Of a DNA stretch of 64,000 nt, positions 60,572 to 64,000 are shown one piece after another. The stretch spans positions 1 through 64,000 of the forward strand of contig OMXX01000003.1 of NCBI GenBank assembly GCA_900315105.1. Direction: 5' to 3'. Origin of the DNA: an uncultured Prevotellaceae bacterium (GTDB taxonomy: Bacteria; Bacteroidota; Bacteroidia; Bacteroidales; Bacteroidaceae). A program made the translations under genes and the position numbers. Position 1 is the stretch's first letter; each line of letters begins with the position of its first letter. The notes under the pieces were generated by a model, which saw only the letters and a list, made by a program, of their open reading frames with translations, did no database searches and was not told where the DNA came from.

Positions 60572-61696
60572 ATGATACCATTCCTTTCTCTAAAGGACGT
60601 AACCGCCCTTCATGGAGCAGAGATAAACGAAGTTGTAAATCGTGTAGTAAATGGAGGGTGGTACCTCCAAGGTAAGGAAAATGAGCAGTTTGAGAAACAT
60701 TACTCTGAGTTTATAGGGTGTAAGCATACTATAGGTTGTGCCAATGGACTTGATGCGCTTATCTGGATATTCCGTGCATATATCGAGATGGGAGTAATGC
60801 AACCAGGTGATGAAGTAATTGTACCTGCTAATACATATATCGCAACAACACTCTCTATTACAGAGAATGGTCTTGTTCCTGTATCTATAGAGCCAAAACC
60901 GAACACATTGGAGATTGATGACAGTCTTATAGAAGCAGCAATTACACCAAAGACAAAGGCTATTGCAATTGTACACCTTTATGGACGTATTGCTTATACA
61001 GAGAAAATAGGTGAACTATGCAAGAAATATAACCTAAAGCTTATAGAGGATTGTGCTCAGAGTCATGGCTGTAAGTATATAGATGGCCGTATAACAGGAA
61101 GTATTGGAGATGCGGCAGGACACTCTTTCTACCCAGGCAAGAATCTTGGTGCTCTTGGTGATGGAGGTGCTGTAACGACCAATGATCCCGAACTTGCTGC
61201 TGCTGTTCGTGCTCTGGCAAACTATGGTTCGCAGAGGAAATATGTATTCAAGTATGCAGGTCGCAATTCGCGTCTTGATGAGATACAGGCTGCCGTTCTT
61301 GATGTAAAGCTCAAGTATCTTGTAGAAGACAATGCACATCGCAAGGAAGTCGCTCATTACTATTATGAGCATATAAACAACCCTCTCATTACGCTTCCTG
61401 ACCTTCTTCCAGATGATCAGAATGTGTATCATCTTTTCCCAATTATTGTAAGGGGAAAGGAAAATCGCGATCGGTTGCATGATTATCTTGAAAAGAATGG
61501 AGTAGGTACAGTATGCCACTATCCAATTCCTCCACACAAACAAGAGTGCTATGCAAAGGAGAATTGGAATATACCACAGCTTTCATTACCTATTACAGAG
61601 CGTTTGGCAGACGAGGAATTATCACTTCCTATCGGTCCTGCAATTTCATTGATGGAAATTAAGTATGTTGTTGAACTGCTTAATCATTTTAAATAA
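60572..61696 (+). CDS. PLP-dependent sugar aminotransferase, DegT/DnrJ/EryC1/StrS (FdtB/QdtB-like)
   Basis: Transfers an amino group to the 3-keto sugar. The 374-aa product has [70 protein letters not shown], the PLP lysine in [21 protein letters not shown] (near residue 190) and [18 protein letters not shown]. With the two preceding genes it forms a complete branch from dTDP-4-keto-6-deoxyglucose to a 3-acetamido-3,6-dideoxyhexose; RmlA and RmlB genes would be elsewhere. Confidence 0.93.
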   Translation: MIPFLSLKDVTALHGAEINEVVNRVVNGGWYLQGKENEQFEKHYSEFIGCKHTIGCANGLDALIWIFRAYIEMGVMQPGDEVIVPANTYIATTLSITENGLVPVSIEPKPNTLEIDDSLIEAAITPKTKAIAIVHLYGRIAYTEKIGELCKKYNLKLIEDCAQSHGCKYIDGRITGSIGDAAGHSFYPGKNLGALGDGGAVTTNDPELAAAVRALANYGSQRKYVFKYAGRNSRLDEIQAAVLDVKLKYLVEDNAHRKEVAHYYYEHINNPLITLPDLLPDDQNVYHLFPIIVRGKENRDRLHDYLEKNGVGTVCHYPIPPHKQECYAKENWNIPQLSLPITERLADEELSLPIGPAISLMEIKYVVELLNHFK

Positions 61697-61701
61697 AGTG
61701 A

Positions 61702-61726
61702 TTGGAGCTATTTCCAATAGCTTCAT
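61702..61726 (+). terminator. hairpin after the aminotransferase gene
   Basis: TGGAGCTATT (61703-61712) pairs with AATAGCTTCA (61716-61725), ten pairs with one G-U, around TCC. No U run follows, and it adjoins the glycosyltransferase remnant. Confidence 0.4.
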
Positions 61727-61806
61727 TGCATTATGTATATTGACATACAATCAAGAAAATATATTCATGAAACGATAGAAGGAGCTTTTCTTATTCCTGA
61801 ATTAAC
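61722..61806 (+). pseudogene. N-terminal remnant of a GT2 glycosyltransferase
   Basis: One frame reads ALCILTYNQE, then a one-base loss in the A run shifts the frame; the next frame continues KYIHETIEGAFL. The intact gene at 63105 has SLCIITYNQEKYIRETIRGAL at the same place, and the DNA is clearly alike over about 60 bases. Beyond about 61790 the match breaks down with a small deletion. No start codon or remainder of the gene is left before the acyltransferase gene. Confidence 0.75.
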
Positions 61807-62110
61807 CATATGTTTAGTTTTATGGCTTTAAAAGATGTTAAATAAGTAAAATGACTGTTTTATAATATATGATTGTTCTCAATAACTTATTGATGTCGTC
61901 TTTGTAGAATGTGAATACTTTTATAGTTTTATCTTCCTATTTTTATTCTATAATATATGTCGGGAATAAATAGGAAATTCTAATAAAATATCTCTTTTGT
62001 TAAAATTGATAGATTTCTGTTGTTAAATAAAATATGTTTCCCAATCGTTTTTTTATTATTAATAATAGACTAATAATTTATTTGCTAAATATAATAATCC
62101 CATAGATGTA
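61807..62110 (+). other. very AT-rich spacer
   Basis: About 300 bases of strongly AT-rich DNA between the glycosyltransferase remnant and the acyltransferase gene. I see no gene, no clear TAnnTTTG promoter and no repeat longer than a few bases. It may be degraded coding sequence of the lost glycosyltransferase. Confidence 0.5.
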
Positions 62111-63100
62111 ATGATATATAATAGCAGACTTAATTATATTGATGTTTCAAGAGGATTGCTTATATTATTGGTAATGTATCATCATTTCCCAATGTTGATG
62201 CCTTCTCTTCATTGTTCTTTTTGGGAATTAATGGATGATTTACAATGGACATATTCAAATTTTTTTATGGCCTCCTTTTTTCTTATTACTGGCCGATGTT
62301 CAAAATTTGATTACCCATTCAAACAATTCTTTATAAAAAATTTTAAATCATTATTAGTTCCCAATTTTTTTTTATGTATCTTGGCTAAGATAATATGTTC
62401 TGTCTATTATAGAGATTCCATATTACAATTATTAACTATTGATTATTGGTTATTTCATAGTTTTTGGTTTTTTAAAGCTTTATTTTTTGGAAAATTATTG
62501 TTTTGGTTTATTAATAAATACATAGAGAACAATATAAGAAAATTGATAGTATTGGTCTTTTTATTTTTATTTGGAATCGTTCTGTATAGAACGGATGTTT
62601 GCCCAAATTATTTATATTTCAAGAGTTGTTTTATTTTTGTATTGTTTATAGGTTTGGGAAATATATGTCACTTTATTGTTGACAATGTTAAATTTCTTTG
62701 TTGGGCATCTTTATTTTATTTTGTAATAGTTGTGGGGATGAAATATGCTAATTGGACTATTCCATATATTGGTGCTGTCAATAATTTAGACTATGTAAAT
62801 GGATTTATATTTCCAATTATTGCTATCTCTGGGTCGGCAATATTTTTTTTAATAGCTCGGTTTATTGATAATTGTAAGATGTTAGAGCAATTAGGAAAAT
62901 CCACGTTAGTTGTGTACCCGATTAGTTCTCCATTGATGTTTGTTATTCTGAAAACAATAATCAACTACGTAAATGTCTATTCAAATTTACATAGTGTCCT
63001 TTTGTATATTTTTATTCCGATTGTATCTGCTTTTATTTGTTGTTACTTGTATGTTTTTCTCGTTAATTCGAGATTAAAATATTTTATCGGTAAATTTTAG
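62111..63100 (+). CDS. acyltransferase-3 family membrane protein
   Basis: The 329-aa polytopic protein has about ten membrane segments. The family start RLNYIDVSRGLLILLVMYHHFPML has the conserved Arg and His of acyltransferase-3 proteins; ASFFLITGRCSKF and the WLFHSFWFFKALFFGKLLFWF segment fit. It probably adds an O-acetyl or similar group to the polysaccharide. It is strongly AT-rich. The glycosyltransferase start follows its stop by four bases. Confidence 0.85.
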   Translation: MIYNSRLNYIDVSRGLLILLVMYHHFPMLMPSLHCSFWELMDDLQWTYSNFFMASFFLITGRCSKFDYPFKQFFIKNFKSLLVPNFFLCILAKIICSVYYRDSILQLLTIDYWLFHSFWFFKALFFGKLLFWFINKYIENNIRKLIVLVFLFLFGIVLYRTDVCPNYLYFKSCFIFVLFIGLGNICHFIVDNVKFLCWASLFYFVIVVGMKYANWTIPYIGAVNNLDYVNGFIFPIIAISGSAIFFLIARFIDNCKMLEQLGKSTLVVYPISSPLMFVILKTIINYVNVYSNLHSVLLYIFIPIVSAFICCYLYVFLVNSRLKYFIGKF

Positions 63101-63104
63101 AAAA

Positions 63105-64000
63105 ATGAATCATTATACACTTGTATCCCTATGTATTATTACATATAATCAGGAAAAATATATTCGTGAAACTATTAGGGGGGCATTATCTCAAGATTAT
63201 CCGAATTTAGAAATTGTTATTTCTGATGACAATTCTACGGATTCGACATTTCGAATAATAAAAGAAATGACAGATGGATATGTCGGACCGCATAGTCTGA
63301 TTATTAACCAAAATAGTCCGAACAAAGGAATTATAGAGCATGTAAATAGGGTCGTATTTGAGTTATCTCATGGTGACTACATATTGTTGAGTGGTGGAGA
63401 TGATGTTTGTATGCCACAAACAATTTCTTTTGCTGTAGATAAATGTTTTGAAAATGGATGTTGTTCAATGGCATTTAATGCAAACATTATAAATGTAAAT
63501 TCACAGGTTACAGGTCATTTACATAAAATGGATGGTAATAGTGATTGTATATATAAATTAGAGCATTATCTTATAGGAAATTACAAAACAAATGGTGCAT
63601 GTCGATTGGTAAAACGTGAAATATATGAGATTTTTGGAAAATTTGACCAAGATTGTCCAACAGAAGATACTCCTACATTGTTTAGAACATTTTTATATGG
63701 TAGAGTTGGCTTTTGTTCGATACCAAATATAAATTACAGAATTCATGGAGGGAATATTTCTGGTTTCCATAATCTTATGACTAAATTCGATCCACGAAAT
63801 ATTTATTCTCAATATAAAAAGGATTTAGATATTGCATATGGATGTAAATTGATAAACGATGAATATTATAAAAAAATGCAATGTCATATTAAGAAATATC
63901 TTTATGATAATATTGCTATTCGTTATATATATAATCAACCGATATATTTTTTTAGATTAATATGTGCGGCTTCATTTGCAATTCGTCCACATTATTCTTA
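63105..64000 (+). CDS. GT2-family glycosyltransferase, cut by window end
   Basis: About 298 codons are present with no stop, so the 3' end lies outside the window. The ATG at 63105 starts MNHYTLVSLCIITYNQEKYI; EIVISDDNSTDSTF and SGGDDVCMP give the nucleotide-binding and DXD-like (GGDD) motifs of GT-A fold enzymes. Cytoplasmic or membrane-associated enzyme adding a sugar to the polysaccharide repeat unit; donor and acceptor unknown. It is AT-rich like the rest of the cluster and related to the remnant at 61722-61806. Confidence 0.88.
   Translation, partial: MNHYTLVSLCIITYNQEKYIRETIRGALSQDYPNLEIVISDDNSTDSTFRIIKEMTDGYVGPHSLIINQNSPNKGIIEHVNRVVFELSHGDYILLSGGDDVCMPQTISFAVDKCFENGCCSMAFNANIINVNSQVTGHLHKMDGNSDCIYKLEHYLIGNYKTNGACRLVKREIYEIFGKFDQDCPTEDTPTLFRTFLYGRVGFCSIPNINYRIHGGNISGFHNLMTKFDPRNIYSQYKKDLDIAYGCKLINDEYYKKMQCHIKKYLYDNIAIRYIYNQPIYFFRLICAASFAIRPHYS

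Noticed and set aside
1..64000. tRNA, rRNA, insertion sequences and prophage
   Set aside because: No cloverleaf-like, rRNA, transposase or integrase sequence was recognised on either strand.

Overview
The window looks like a chromosome segment of a gut- or rumen-type Bacteroidales, most likely Prevotella or a close relative. The grounds are SusC/SusD pairs, signal peptides and lipoboxes of Bacteroidota type, C-terminal sorting-like tails ending in K-rich strands, promoters of the TAnnTTTG type, little Shine-Dalgarno signal, and LpxB/NhaD/OprP-type genes. The species is an inference; no rRNA or tRNA gene is present to fix it.

Region 1 (1-1.7 kb) holds one unknown small gene and mostly non-coding DNA with short dispersed repeats. 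Region 2 (1.7-33 kb, all minus strand) is one large polysaccharide utilisation locus. In transcription order from 32.7 kb downward it encodes: a 1151-aa multimodular secreted protein; a fasciclin-domain lipoprotein; SusC; SusD; two more fasciclin lipoproteins; a second SusC; a second SusD; a clan GH-A-like hydrolase with ricin, FN3 and LamG modules; an HExxH protein with carbohydrate-binding-type modules; and a PL11 rhamnogalacturonan lyase with a very long beta-strand-repeat extension. A GH35 beta-galactosidase lies just upstream. Together these point to rhamnogalacturonan-I type pectin with galactose-containing side chains.

Region 3 (35-44.6 kb) contains a PAP2 phosphatase, NhaD antiporter and, on the plus strand, L-rhamnose catabolism (kinase, isomerase, an MFS transporter, aldolase), then a Dcu-type C4-dicarboxylate transporter. 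This fits use of the rhamnose released by the lyase locus. No regulator and no lactaldehyde reductase is seen here. Region 4 (44.6-57.4 kb) is mostly housekeeping: a lipoprotein, an orphan PD-(D/E)XK-like protein, OprP-like porin, LpxB, SurE, ParA/ParB, a DUF5683-type protein, MltD-like transglycosylase, a RelA/SpoT protein and a bile-acid:sodium-symporter-family protein.

Region 5 (57.4-64 kb) is an AT-rich surface-polysaccharide cluster: flippase, two FdtA/QdtA-like proteins, a hexapeptide acetyltransferase, a PLP aminotransferase (together a dTDP-3-acetamido-3,6-dideoxyhexose branch), a decayed glycosyltransferase remnant, an acyltransferase-3 protein and a GT2 glycosyltransferase cut by the window end.

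The most unusual signal is a set of short dispersed repeats. GC-rich palindromic elements sit between genes, immediately before start codons, and in frame inside signal-peptide codons of several PUL genes. Separately, three blocks of exact 11-bp-period tandem repeats flank the rhamnose genes.
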